The notes under the pieces are model-generated. The model had not been told where the DNA came from. It was given only the letters and a program-made list of their open reading frames with translations, and searched no databases. Of a stretch of DNA of 35,083 nt, positions 21,860 through 33,583 are shown one piece after another (within the stretch, counting starts at the first letter, position 1; the number at the start of each line of letters is the position of its first letter). The translations under genes and the position numbers were made by a program. The stretch comes from Blattamonas nauphoetae (taxonomy: Eukaryota > Preaxostyla > Oxymonadida). The DNA lies in NCBI GenBank assembly GCA_033064195.1, contig JARBJD010000544.1:1-35083 (forward strand), written 5' to 3'.

Positions 21860-23108
21860 ATGGCTGCAGATGGGATAATTCATCGATTCATCTCGTCTGA
21901 AGAGGCAATCAGCATTGACACTCCAGTTCCTCAAGCTATCTACGACGAAGGCAGTTTGTCGATCTCCTCATATCGGGGAGGATATATTGGGAAAACGATG
22001 AAGCAATTCTCGTTCGTTGCGTCCGTAATCATGTCGAAGAGATCCTGTGGCCGAGGCTGAGGGTAGGCCCGAGGAACTGGAGGGTCAATGCAGACTGCTC
22101 CTTCAGACAAGATGAATCGACGAATTATCCCATCTGCGTAGTCAACCCAGACGTCTCTCACATAGACTGGGCTTGTCTCACCTCCATTATCGATGATTGG
22201 AACATCAACAATTCGTTGGCGTGTTCGTTGAACATAGTTCAGGATGTCAATATTCGTCTTGTTGAACGGTTTTGAGGTCTTTCGAGTTCGGGCGGTTATT
22301 GATGCTTTTTCCCGTTCAAATGGTGTGTAGATCACATTCAGAGGGCAGATGCGTCCGCCTTCTTTCGGCCAATTCACAAGGAAATTGTTCACTGGAGTCG
22401 TTTCATCGCATCTGCACCCATGAACTTGTACTTCATTTATCCAGTCCTGCTCTTCTTTTAGCAGACTCTCGGTATTCCCATATCGGGGAGGATAGATCGG
22501 GAAAACGATGAAGCAATTCTCGTTGTCGAGTCCGTATTTGTCCCAATCATTTCGAGAGAGTGTAGTTTTCACGAGTTCAAATCTCTCTTCGCGAGGGATA
22601 GTATTGATTGCTTTGTGGATTTCCTCCTTCAACTCCTTGAATGTCACGTTAGATAGGACTTCAATTTTACGCTGCACTGGTGTCTGGCCAGGGGGACTTC
22701 AATTTGGCCCTGAACCAATGCTGGTATCGACAGGACTTGAATTTGAAACTGTCCGAGGTGGTTTATGGTATAGGAAATCCTGATGCGACGGGCAGGATGT
22801 GAATCTTCCTCGAGGATACCTGTTTGGATAGTTTATCTGCACAAATGTCGCGTTAGGTTGGATTTCCTATACAATCAATCGCCATGGACAGTTTCAAGTT
22901 CAAGTCCCATCGAACCCTGCATTAGTTCAGGACCAAATTGAAATCCATCCTGACCCGACACTCGGGTAGCATCAAATATGAACTCGACAACCAGAACAGA
23001 TCACTCAACAGGCAGTTTCCTCAGGACGACCCTCAACCTAGACCACAGGCTCTAATCGACAAGATGACTCCCGCAAACAAATGAATTGGATAGAAAACGT
23101 TCAAGTTC
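21860..23108. repeat. Array unit 14 (1249 bp)
   Basis: Single 510-bp B block, class III; by eye hardly distinguishable from unit 13. Confidence 0.97.
21940..22677 (-). CDS. Repeat-encoded open frame, 245 codons
   Basis: Single-block frame of unit 14, same translation as in units 11 and 13. Confidence 0.22.
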   Translation of the reverse strand: MQRKIEVLSNVTFKELKEEIHKAINTIPREERFELVKTTLSRNDWDKYGLDNENCFIVFPIYPPRYGNTESLLKEEQDWINEVQVHGCRCDETTPVNNFLVNWPKEGGRICPLNVIYTPFEREKASITARTRKTSKPFNKTNIDILNYVQRTRQRIVDVPIIDNGGETSPVYVRDVWVDYADGIIRRFILSEGAVCIDPPVPRAYPQPRPQDLFDMITDATNENCFIVFPIYPPRYEEIDKLPSS

Positions 23109-24354
23109 ATGGCTGCAGATGGGATAATTCATCGATTCATCTCGTCTGAAGAGGCAATCAGCATTGACACTCCAGTTCCTCAAGCTATCTACGACGAAGG
23201 CAGTTTGTCGATCTCCTCATATCGGGGAGGATATATTGGGAAAACGATGAAGCAATTCTCGTTCGTTGCGTCCGTAATCATGTCGAAGAGATCCTGTGGC
23301 CGAGGCTGAGGGTAGGCCCGAGGAACTGGAGGGTCAATGCAGACTGCTCCTTCAGACAAGATGAATCGACGAATTATCCCATCTGCGTAGTCAACCCAGA
23401 CGTCTCTCACATAGACTGGGCTTGTCTCACCTCCATTATCGATGATTGGAACATCAACAATTCGTTGGCGTGTTCGTTGAACATAGTTCAGGATGTCAAT
23501 ATTCGTCTTGTTGAACGGTTTTGAGGTCTTTCGAGTTCGGGCGGTTATTGATGCTTTTCCCGTTCAAATGGTGTGTAGATCACATTCAGAGGGCAGATGC
23601 GTCCGCCTTCTTTCGGCCAATTCACAAGGAAATTGTTCACTGGAGTCGTTTCATCGCATCTGCACCCATGAACTTGTACTTCATTTATCCAGTCCTGCTC
23701 TTCTTTTAGCAGACTCTCGGTATTCCCATATCGGGGAGGATAGATCGGGAAAACGATGAAGCAATTCTCGTTGTCGAGTCCGTATTTGTCCCAATCATTT
23801 CGAGAGAGTGTAGTTTTCACGAGTTCAAATCTCTCTTCGCGAGGGATAGTATTGATTGCTTTGTGGATTTCCTCCTTCAACTCCTTGAATGTCACGTTAG
23901 ATAGGACTTCAATTTTACGCTGCACTGGTGTCTGGCCAGGGGACTTCAATTTGGCCCTGAACCAATGCTGGTATCGACAGGACTTGAATTTGAAACTGTC
24001 CGAGGTGGTTTATGGTATAGGAAATCCTGATGCGACGGGCAGGATGTGAATCTTCCTCGAGGATACCTGTTTGGATAGTTTATCTGCACAAATGTCGCGT
24101 TAGGTTGGATTTCCTATACAATCAATCGCCATGGACAGTTTCAAGTTCAAGTCCCATCGAACCCTGCATTAGTTCAGGACCAAATTGAAATCCATCCTGA
24201 CCCGACACTCGGGTAGCATCAAATATGAACTCGACAACCAGAACAGATCACTCAACAGGCAGTTTCCTCAGGACGACCCTCAACCTAGACCACAGGCTCT
24301 AATCGACAAGATGACTCCGCAAACAAATGAATTGGATAGAAAACGTTCAAGTTC
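23109..24354. repeat. Array unit 15 (1246 bp)
   Basis: Returns to class I (four-T tract, G-tract of 4) between class III neighbours. It has a private one-base loss near 24317. Confidence 0.97.
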
Positions 24355-24471
24355 ATGGCTGCAGATGGGATAATTCATCGATTCATCTCGTCTGAAGAGG
24401 CAATCAGCATTGACACTCCAGTTCCTCAAGCTATCTACGACGAAGGCAGTTTGTCGATCTCCTCATATCGG

Positions 24472-25489
24472 GGAGGATATATTGGGAAAACGATGAAGCA
24501 ATTCTCGTTCGTTGCGTCCGTAATCATGTCGAAGAGATCCTGTGGCCGAGGCTGAGGGTAGGCCCGAGGAACTGGAGGGTCAATGCAGACTGCTCCTTCA
24601 GACAAGATGAATCGACGAATTATCCCATCTGCGTAGTCAACCCAGACGTCTCTCACATAGACTGGGCTTGTCTCACCTCCATTATCGATGATTGGAACAT
24701 CAACAATTCGTTGGCGTGTTCGTTGAACATAGTTCAGGATGTCAATATTCGTCTTGTTGAACGGTTTTGAGGTCTTTCGAGTTCGGGCGGTTATTGATGC
24801 TTTTCCCGTTCAAATGGTGTGTAGATCACATTCAGAGGGCAGATGCGTCCGCCTTCTTTCGGCCAATTCACAAGGAAATTGTTCACTGGAGTCGTTTCAT
24901 CGCATCTGCACCCATGAACTTGTACTTCATTTATCCAGTCCTGCTCTTCTTTAGCAGACTCTCGGTATTCCCATATCGGGGAGGATAGATCGGGAAAACG
25001 ATGAAGCAATTCTCGTTCGTTGCGTCCGTAATCATGTCGAAGAGATCCTGTGGCCGAGGCTGAGGGTAGGCCCGAGGAACTGGAGGGTCAATGCAGACTG
25101 CTCCTTCAGACAAGATGAATCGACGAATTATCCCATCTGCGTAGTCAACCCAGACGTCTCTCACATAGACTGGGCTTGTCTCACCTCCATTATCGATGAT
25201 TGGAACATCAACAATTCGTTGGCGTGTTCGTTGAACATAGTTCAGGATGTCAATATTCGTCTTGTTGAACGGTTTTGAGGTCTTTCGAGTTCGGGCGGTT
25301 ATTGATGCTTTTTCCCGTTCAAATGGTGTGTAGATCACATTCAGAGGGCAGATGCGTCCGCCTTCTTTCGGCCAATTCACAAGGAAATTGTTCACTGGAG
25401 TCGTTTCATCGCATCTGCACCCATGAACTTGTACTTCATTTATCCAGTCCTGCTCTTCTTTTAGCAGACTCTCGGTATTCCCATATCGG
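24472..25489. repeat. Tandem duplication of block B (unit 16)
   Basis: Copies of 508 and 510 bp with different diagnostic tracts, so this duplication joins two unlike parents. Confidence 0.95.
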
Positions 25490-25680
25490 GGAGGATAGAT
25501 CGGGAAAACGATGAAGCAATTCTCGTTGTCGAGTCCGTATTTGTCCCAATCATTTCGAGAGAGTGTAGTTTTCACGAGTTCAAATCTCTCTTCGCGAGGG
25601 ATAGTATTGATTGCTTTGTGGATTTCCTCCTTCAACTCCTTGAATGTCACGTTAGATAGGACTTCAATTTTACGCTGCAC
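24931..25680 (-). CDS. Repeat-encoded open frame, 249 codons
   Basis: Covers the second block of unit 16 and ends early in the shorter first block, giving a C-terminus (GNTESLLKKSRTG) unlike the others. Confidence 0.2.
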   Translation of the reverse strand: MQRKIEVLSNVTFKELKEEIHKAINTIPREERFELVKTTLSRNDWDKYGLDNENCFIVFPIYPPRYGNTESLLKEEQDWINEVQVHGCRCDETTPVNNFLVNWPKEGGRICPLNVIYTPFEREKASITARTRKTSKPFNKTNIDILNYVQRTRQRIVDVPIIDNGGETSPVYVRDVWVDYADGIIRRFILSEGAVCIDPPVPRAYPQPRPQDLFDMITDATNENCFIVFPIYPPRYGNTESLLKKSRTG

Positions 25681-26111
25681 TGGTGTCTGGCCAGGGGGAC
25701 TTCAATTTGGCCCTGAACCAATGCTGGTATCGACAGGACTTGAATTTGAAACTGTCCGAGGTGGTTTATGGTATAGGAAATCCTGATGCGACGGGCAGGA
25801 TGTGAATCTTCCTCGAGGATACCTGTTTGGATAGTTTATCTGCACAAATGTCGCGTTAGGTTGGATTTCCTATACAATCAATCGCCATGGACAGTTTCAA
25901 GTTCAAGTCCCATCGAACCCTGCATTAGTTCAGGACCAAATTGAAATCCATCCTGACCCGACACTCGGGTAGCATCAAATATGAACTCGACAACCAGAAC
26001 AGATCACTCAACAGGCAGTTTCCTCAGGACGACCCTCAACCTAGACCACAGGCTCTAATCGACAAGATGACTCCCGCAAACAAATGAATTGGATAGAAAA
26101 CGTTCAAGTTC

Positions 26112-27356
26112 ATGGCTGCAGATGGGATAATTCATCGATTCATCTCGTCTGAAGAGGCAATCAGCATTGACACTCCAGTTCCTCAAGCTATCTACGACGA
26201 AGGCAGTTTGTCGATCTCCTCATATCGGGGAGGATATATTGGGAAAACGATGAAGCAATTCTCGTTCGTTGCGTCCGTAATCATGTCGAAGAGATCCTGT
26301 GGCCGAGGCTGAGGGTAGGCCCGAGGAACTGGAGGGTCAATGCAGACTGCTCCTTCAGACAAGATGAATCGACGAATTATCCCATCTGCGTAGTCAACCC
26401 AGACGTCTCTCACATAGACTGGGCTTGTCTCACCTCCATTATCGATGATTGGAACATCAACAATTCGTTGGCGTGTTCGTTGAACATAGTTCAGGATGTC
26501 AATATTCGTCTTGTTGAACGGTTTTGAGGTCTTTCGAGTTCGGGCGGTTATTGATGCTTTTCCCGTTCAAATGGTGTGTAGATCACATTCAGAGGGCAGA
26601 TGCGTCCGCCTTCTTTCGGCCAATTCACAAGGAAATTGTTCACTGGAGTCGTTTCATCGCATCTGCACCCATGAACTTGTACTTCATTTATCCAGTCCTG
26701 CTCTTCTTTTAGCAGACTCTCGGTATTCCCATATCGGGGAGGATAGATCGGGAAAACGATGAAGCAATTCTCGTTGTCGAGTCCGTATTTGTCCCAATCA
26801 TTTCGAGAGTGTAGTTTTCACGAGTTCAAATCTCTCTTCGCGAGGGATAGTATTGATTGCTTTGTGGATTTCCTCCTTCAACTCCTTGAATGTCACGTTA
26901 GATAGGACTTCAATTTTACGCTGCACTGGTGTCTGGCCAGGGGACTTCAATTTGGCCCTGAACCAATGCTGGTATCGACAGGACTTGAATTTGAAACTGT
27001 CCGAGGTGGTTTATGGTATAGGAAATCCTGATGCGACGGGCAGGATGTGAATCTTCCTCGAGGATACCTGTTTGGATAGTTTATCTGCACAAATGTCGCG
27101 TTAGGTTGGATTTCCTATACAATCAATCGCCATGGACAGTTTCAAGTTCAAGTCCCATCGAACCCTGCATTAGTTCAGGACCAAATTGAAATCCATCCTG
27201 ACCCGACACTCGGGTAGCATCAAATATGAACTCGACAACCAGAACAGATCACTCAACAGGCAGTTTCCTCAGGACGACCCTCAACCTAGACCACAGGCTC
27301 TAATCGACAAGATGACTCCCGCAAACAAATGAATTGGATAGAAAACGTTCAAGTTC
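26112..27356. repeat. Array unit 17 (1245 bp)
   Basis: Single B block, class I, with the shorter GAGAGTG run near 26806 that also marks units 1 and 2. Confidence 0.97.
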
Positions 27357-28604
27357 ATGGCTGCAGATGGGATAATTCATCGATTCATCTCGTCTGAAGA
27401 GGCAATCAGCATTGACACTCCAGTTCCTCAAGCTATCTACGACGAAGGCAGTTTGTCGATCTCCTCATATCGGGGAGGATATATTGGGAAAACGATGAAG
27501 CAATTCTCGTTCGTTGCGTCCGTAATCATGTCGAAGAGATCCTGTGGCCGAGGCTGAGGGTAGGCCCGAGGAACTGGAGGGTCAATGCAGACTGCTCCTT
27601 CAGACAAGATGAATCGACGAATTATCCCATCTGCGTAGTCAACCCAGACGTCTCTCACATAGACTGGGCTTGTCTCACCTCCATTATCGATGATTGGAAC
27701 ATCAACAATTCGTTGGCGTGTTCGTTGAACATAGTTCAGGATGTCAATATTCGTCTTGTTGAACGGTTTTGAGGTCTTTCGAGTTCGGGCGGTTATTGAT
27801 GCTTTTCCCGTTCAAATGGTGTGTAGATCACATTCAGAGGGCAGATGCGTCCGCCTTCTTTCGGCCAATTCACAAGGAAATTGTTCACTGGAGTCGTTTC
27901 ATCGCATCTGCACCCATGAACTTGTACTTCATTTATCCAGTCCTGCTCTTCTTTTAGCAGACTCTCGGTATTCCCATATCGGGGAGGATAGATCGGGAAA
28001 ACGATGAAGCAATTCTCGTTGTCGAGTCCGTATTTGTCCCAATCATTTCGAGAGTGTAGTTTTCACGAGTTCAAATCTCTCTTCGCGAGGGATAGTATTG
28101 ATTGCTTTGTGGATTTCCTCCTTCAACTCCTTGAATGTCACGTTAGATAGGACTTCAATTTTACGCTGCACTGGTGTCTGGCCAGGGGGGGACTTCAATT
28201 TGGCCCTGAACCAATGCTGGTATCGACAGGACTTGAATTTGAAACTGTCCGAGGTGGTTTATGGTATAGGAAATCCTGATGCGACGGGCAGGATGTGAAT
28301 CTTCCTCGAGGATACCTGTTTGGATAGTTTATCTGCACAAATGTCGCGTTAGGTTGGATTTCCTATACAATCAATCGCCATGGACAGTTTCAAGTTCAAG
28401 TCCCATCGAACCCTGCATTAGTTCAGGACCAAATTGAAATCCATCCTGACCCGACACTCGGGTAGCATCAAATATGAACTCGACAACCAGAACAGATCAC
28501 TCAACAGGCAGTTTCCTCAGGACGACCCTCAACCTAGACCACAGGCTCTAATCGACAAGATGACTCCCGCAAACAAATGAATTGGATAGAAAACGTTCAA
28601 GTTC
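27357..28604. repeat. Array unit 18 (1248 bp)
   Basis: Class I with the shorter GAGAGTG run. The G-tract near 28185 is seven bases, the longest in the window. Confidence 0.97.
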
Positions 28605-29852
28605 ATGGCTGCAGATGGGATAATTCATCGATTCATCTCGTCTGAAGAGGCAATCAGCATTGACACTCCAGTTCCTCAAGCTATCTACGACGAAGGCAGT
28701 TTGTCGATCTCCTCATATCGGGGAGGATATATTGGGAAAACGATGAAGCAATTCTCGTTCGTTGCGTCCGTAATCATGTCGAAGAGATCCTGTGGCCGAG
28801 GCTGAGGGTAGGCCCGAGGAACTGGAGGGTCAATGCAGACTGCTCCTTCAGACAAGATGAATCGACGAATTATCCCATCTGCGTAGTCAACCCAGACGTC
28901 TCTCACATAGACTGGGCTTGTCTCACCTCCATTATCGATGATTGGAACATCAACAATTCGTTGGCGTGTTCGTTGAACATAGTTCAGGATGTCAATATTC
29001 GTCTTGTTGAACGGTTTTGAGGTCTTTCGAGTTCGGGCGGTTATTGATGCTTTTTCCCGTTCAAATGGTGTGTAGATCACATTCAGAGGGCAGATGCGTC
29101 CGCCTTCTTTCGGCCAATTCACAAGGAAATTGTTCACTGGAGTCGTTTCATCGCATCTGCACCCATGAACTTGTACTTCATTTATCCAGTCCTGCTCTTC
29201 TTTTAGCAGACTCTCGGTATTCCCATATCGGGGAGGATAGATCGGGAAAACGATGAAGCAATTCTCGTTGTCGAGTCCGTATTTGTCCCAATCATTTCGA
29301 GAGAGTGTAGTTTTCACGAGTTCAAATCTCTCTTCGCGAGGGATAGTATTGATTGCTTTGTGGATTTCCTCCTTCAACTCCTTGAATGTCACGTTGATAG
29401 GACTTCAATTTTACGCTGCACTGGTGTCTGGCCAGGGGGACTTCAATTTGGCCCTGAACCAATGCTGGTATCGACAGGACTTGAATTTGAAACTGTCCGA
29501 GGTGGTTTATGGTATAGGAAATCCTGATGCGACGGGCAGGATGTGAATCTTCCTCGAGGATACCTGTTTGGATAGTTTATCTGCACAAATGTCGCGTTAG
29601 GTTGGATTTCCTATACAATCAATCGCCATGGACAGTTTCAAGTTCAAGTCCCATCGAACCCTGCATTAGTTCAGGACCAAATTGAAATCCATCCTGACCC
29701 GACACTCGGGTAGCATCAAATATGAACTCGACAACCAGAACAGATCACTCAACAGGCAGTTTCCTCAGGACGACCCTCAACCTAGACCACAGGCTCTAAT
29801 CGACAAGATGACTCCCGCAAACAAATGAATTGGATAGAAAACGTTCAAGTTC
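28605..29852. repeat. Array unit 19 (1248 bp)
   Basis: A class II unit isolated among class I units. It has the same length and diagnostic tracts as unit 9, including the longer GAGAGAGTG run. Confidence 0.97.
28685..29392 (-). CDS. Repeat-encoded open frame, 235 codons
   Basis: Single-block frame of unit 19, same translation as in unit 9 although 14 kb away. Confidence 0.22.
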   Translation of the reverse strand: MTFKELKEEIHKAINTIPREERFELVKTTLSRNDWDKYGLDNENCFIVFPIYPPRYGNTESLLKEEQDWINEVQVHGCRCDETTPVNNFLVNWPKEGGRICPLNVIYTPFEREKASITARTRKTSKPFNKTNIDILNYVQRTRQRIVDVPIIDNGGETSPVYVRDVWVDYADGIIRRFILSEGAVCIDPPVPRAYPQPRPQDLFDMITDATNENCFIVFPIYPPRYEEIDKLPSS

Positions 29853-31096
29853 ATGGCTGCAGATGGGATAATTCATCGATTCATCTCGTCTGAAGAGGCA
29901 ATCAGCATTGACACTCCAGTTCCTCAAGCTATCTACGACGAAGGCAGTTTGTCGATCTCCTCATATCGGGGAGGATATATTGGGAAAACGATGAAGCAAT
30001 TCTCGTTCGTTGCGTCCGTAATCATGTCGAAGAGATCCTGTGGCCGAGGCTGAGGGTAGGCCCGAGGAACTGGAGGTCAATGCAGACTGCTCCTTCAGAC
30101 AAGATGAATCGACGAATTATCCCATCTGCGTAGTCAACCCAGACGTCTCTCACATAGACTGGGCTTGTCTCACCTCCATTATCGATGATTGGAACATCAA
30201 CAATTCGTTGGCGTGTTCGTTGAACATAGTTCAGGATGTCAATATTCGTCTTGTTGAACGGTTTTGAGGTCTTTCGAGTTCGGGCGGTTATTGATGCTTT
30301 TCCCGTTCAAATGGTGTGTAGATCACATTCAGAGGGCAGATGCGTCCGCCTTCTTTCGGCCAATTCACAAGGAAATTGTTCACTGGAGTCGTTTCATCGC
30401 ATCTGCACCCATGAACTTGTACTTCATTTATCCAGTCCTGCTCTTCTTTTAGCAGACTCTCGGTATTCCCATATCGGGGAGGATAGATCGGGAAAACGAT
30501 GAAGCAATTCTCGTTGTCGAGTCCGTATTTGTCCCAATCATTTCGAGAGTGTAGTTTTCACGAGTTCAAATCTCTCTTCGCGAGGGATAGTATTGATTGC
30601 TTTGTGGATTTCCTCCTTCAACTCCTTGAATGTCACGTTAGATAGGACTTCAATTTTACGCTGCACTGGTGTCTGGCCAGGGGACTTCAATTTGGCCCTG
30701 AACCAATGCTGGTATCGACAGGACTTGAATTTGAAACTGTCCGAGGTGGTTTATGGTATAGGAAATCCTGATGCGACGGGCAGGATGTGAATCTTCCTCG
30801 AGGATACCTGTTTGGATAGTTTATCTGCACAAATGTCGCGTTAGGTTGGATTTCCTATACAATCAATCGCCATGGACAGTTTCAAGTTCAAGTCCCATCG
30901 AACCCTGCATTAGTTCAGGACCAAATTGAAATCCATCCTGACCCGACACTCGGGTAGCATCAAATATGAACTCGACAACCAGAACAGATCACTCAACAGG
31001 CAGTTTCCTCAGGACGACCCTCAACCTAGACCACAGGCTCTAATCGACAAGATGACTCCCGCAAACAAATGAATTGGATAGAAAACGTTCAAGTTC
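29853..31096. repeat. Array unit 20 (1244 bp)
   Basis: Class I, with a private loss of one G near 30075 and the shorter GAGAGTG run. Confidence 0.97.
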
Positions 31097-32341
31097 ATGG
31101 CTGCAGATGGGATAATTCATCGATTCATCTCGTCTGAAGAGGCAATCAGCATTGACACTCCAGTTCCTCAAGCTATCTACGACGAAGGCAGTTTGTCGAT
31201 CTCCTCATATCGGGGAGGATATATTGGGAAAACGATGAAGCAATTCTCGTTCGTTGCGTCCGTAATCATGTCGAAGAGATCCTGTGGCCGAGGCTGAGGG
31301 TAGGCCCGAGGAACTGGAGGGTCAATGCAGACTGCTCCTTCAGACAAGATGAATCGACGAATTATCCCATCTGCGTAGTCAACCCAGACGTCTCTCACAT
31401 AGACTGGGCTTGTCTCACCTCCATTATCGATGATTGGAACATCAACAATTCGTTGGCGTGTTCGTTGAACATAGTTCAGGATGTCAATATTCGTCTTGTT
31501 GAACGGTTTTGAGGTCTTTCGAGTTCGGGCGGTTATTGATGCTTTTCCCGTTCAAATGGTGTGTAGATCACATTCAGAGGGCAGATGCGTCCGCCTTCTT
31601 TCGGCCAATTCACAAGGAAATTGTTCACTGGAGTCGTTTCATCGCATCTGCACCCATGAACTTGTACTTCATTTATCCAGTCCTGCTCTTCTTTTAGCAG
31701 ACTCTCGGTATTCCCATATCGGGGAGGATAGATCAGGAAAACGATGAAGCAATTCTCGTTGTCGAGTCCGTATTTGTCCCAATCATTTCGAGAGTGTAGT
31801 TTTCACGAGTTCAAATCTCTCTTCGCGAGGGATAGTATTGATTGCTTTGTGGATTTCCTCCTTCAACTCCTTGAATGTCACGTTAGATAGGACTTCAATT
31901 TTACGCTGCACTGGTGTCTGGCCAGGGGACTTCAATTTGGCCCTGAACCAATGCTGGTATCGACAGGACTTGAATTTGAAACTGTCCGAGGTGGTTTATG
32001 GTATAGGAAATCCTGATGCGACGGGCAGGATGTGAATCTTCCTCGAGGATACCTGTTTGGATAGTTTATCTGCACAAATGTCGCGTTAGGTTGGATTTCC
32101 TATACAATCAATCGCCATGGACAGTTTCAAGTTCAAGTCCCATCGAACCCTGCATTAGTTCAGGACCAAATTGAAATCCATCCTGACCCGACACTCGGGT
32201 AGCATCAAATATGAACTCGACAACCAGAACAGATCACTCAACAGGCAGTTTCCTCAGGACGACCCTCAACCTAGACCACAGGCTCTAATCGACAAGATGA
32301 CTCCCGCAAACAAATGAATTGGATAGAAAACGTTCAAGTTC
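31097..32341. repeat. Array unit 21 (1245 bp)
   Basis: Class I, with a private G-to-A difference near 31735. Confidence 0.97.
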
Positions 32342-33583
32342 ATGGCTGCAGATGGGATAATTCATCGATTCATCTCGTCTGAAGAGGCAATCAGCATTGA
32401 CACTCCAGTTCCTCAAGCTATCTACGACGAAGGCAGTTTGTCGATCTCCTCATATCGGGGAGGATATATTGGGAAAACGATGAAGCAATTCTCGTTCGTT
32501 GCGTCCGTAATCATGTCGAAGAGATCCTGTGGCCGAGGCTGAGGGTAGGCCCGAGGAACTGGAGGGTCAATGCAGACTGCTCCTTCAGACAAGATGAATC
32601 GACGAATTATCCCATCTGCGTAGTCAACCCAGACGTCTCACATAGACTGGGCTTGTCACCTCCATTATCGATGATTGGAACATCAACAATTCGTTGGCGT
32701 GTTCGTTGAACATAGTTCAGGATGTCAATATTCGTCTTGTTGAACGGTTTTGAGGTCTTTCGAGTTCGGGCGGTTATTGATGCTTTTCCCGTTCAAATGG
32801 TGTGTAGATCACATTCAGAGGGCAGATGCGTCCGCCTTCTTTCGGCCAATTCACAGGGAAATTGTTCACTGGAGTCGTTTCATCGCATCTGCACCCATGA
32901 ACTTGTACTTCATTTATCCAGTCCTGCTCTTCTTTTAGCAGACTCTCGGTATTCCCATATCGGGGAGGATAGATCGGGAAAACGATGAAGCAATTCTCGT
33001 TGTCGAGTCCGTATTTGTCCCAATCATTTCGAGAGTGTAGTTTTCACGAGTTCAAATCTCTCTTCGCGAGGGATAGTATTGATTGCTTTGTGGATTTCCT
33101 CCTTCAACTCCTTGAATGTCACGTTAGATAGGACTTCAATTTTACGCTGCACTGGTGTCTGGCCAGGGGGACTTCAATTTGGCCCTGAACCAATGCTGGT
33201 ATCGACAGGACTTGAATTTGAAACTGTCCGAGGTGGTTTATGGTATAGGAAATCCTGATGCGACGGGCAGGATGTGAATCTTCCTCGAGGATACCTGTTT
33301 GGATAGTTTATCTGCACAAATGTCGCGTTAGGTTGGATTTCCTATACAATCAATCGCCATGGACAGTTTCAAGTTCAAGTCCCATCGAACCCTGCATTAG
33401 TTCAGGACCAAATTGAAATCCATCCTGACCCGACACTCAGGTAGCATCAAATATGAACTCGACAACCAGAACAGATCACTCAACAGGCAGTTTCCTCAGG
33501 ACGACCCTCAACCTAGACCACAGGCTCTAATCGACAAGATGACTCCCGCAAACAAATGAATTGGATAGAAAACGTTCAAGTTC
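32342..33583. repeat. Array unit 22 (1242 bp)
   Basis: Class I in most tracts but with a G-tract of 5. Private differences cluster near 32637, 32657, 32857 and 33439, marking the onset of right-side divergence. This is the last unit with the full C region. Confidence 0.96.

Larger units (their letters stand above)
24355..26111. repeat. Array unit 16 with doubled B block (1757 bp)
   Basis: B blocks lie at 24472-24979 (508 bp, class I tracts) and 24980-25489 (510 bp, five-T tract), so the two blocks belong to different classes. This fits a crossover between a class I and a class III unit. The remainder is class III. Confidence 0.96.
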
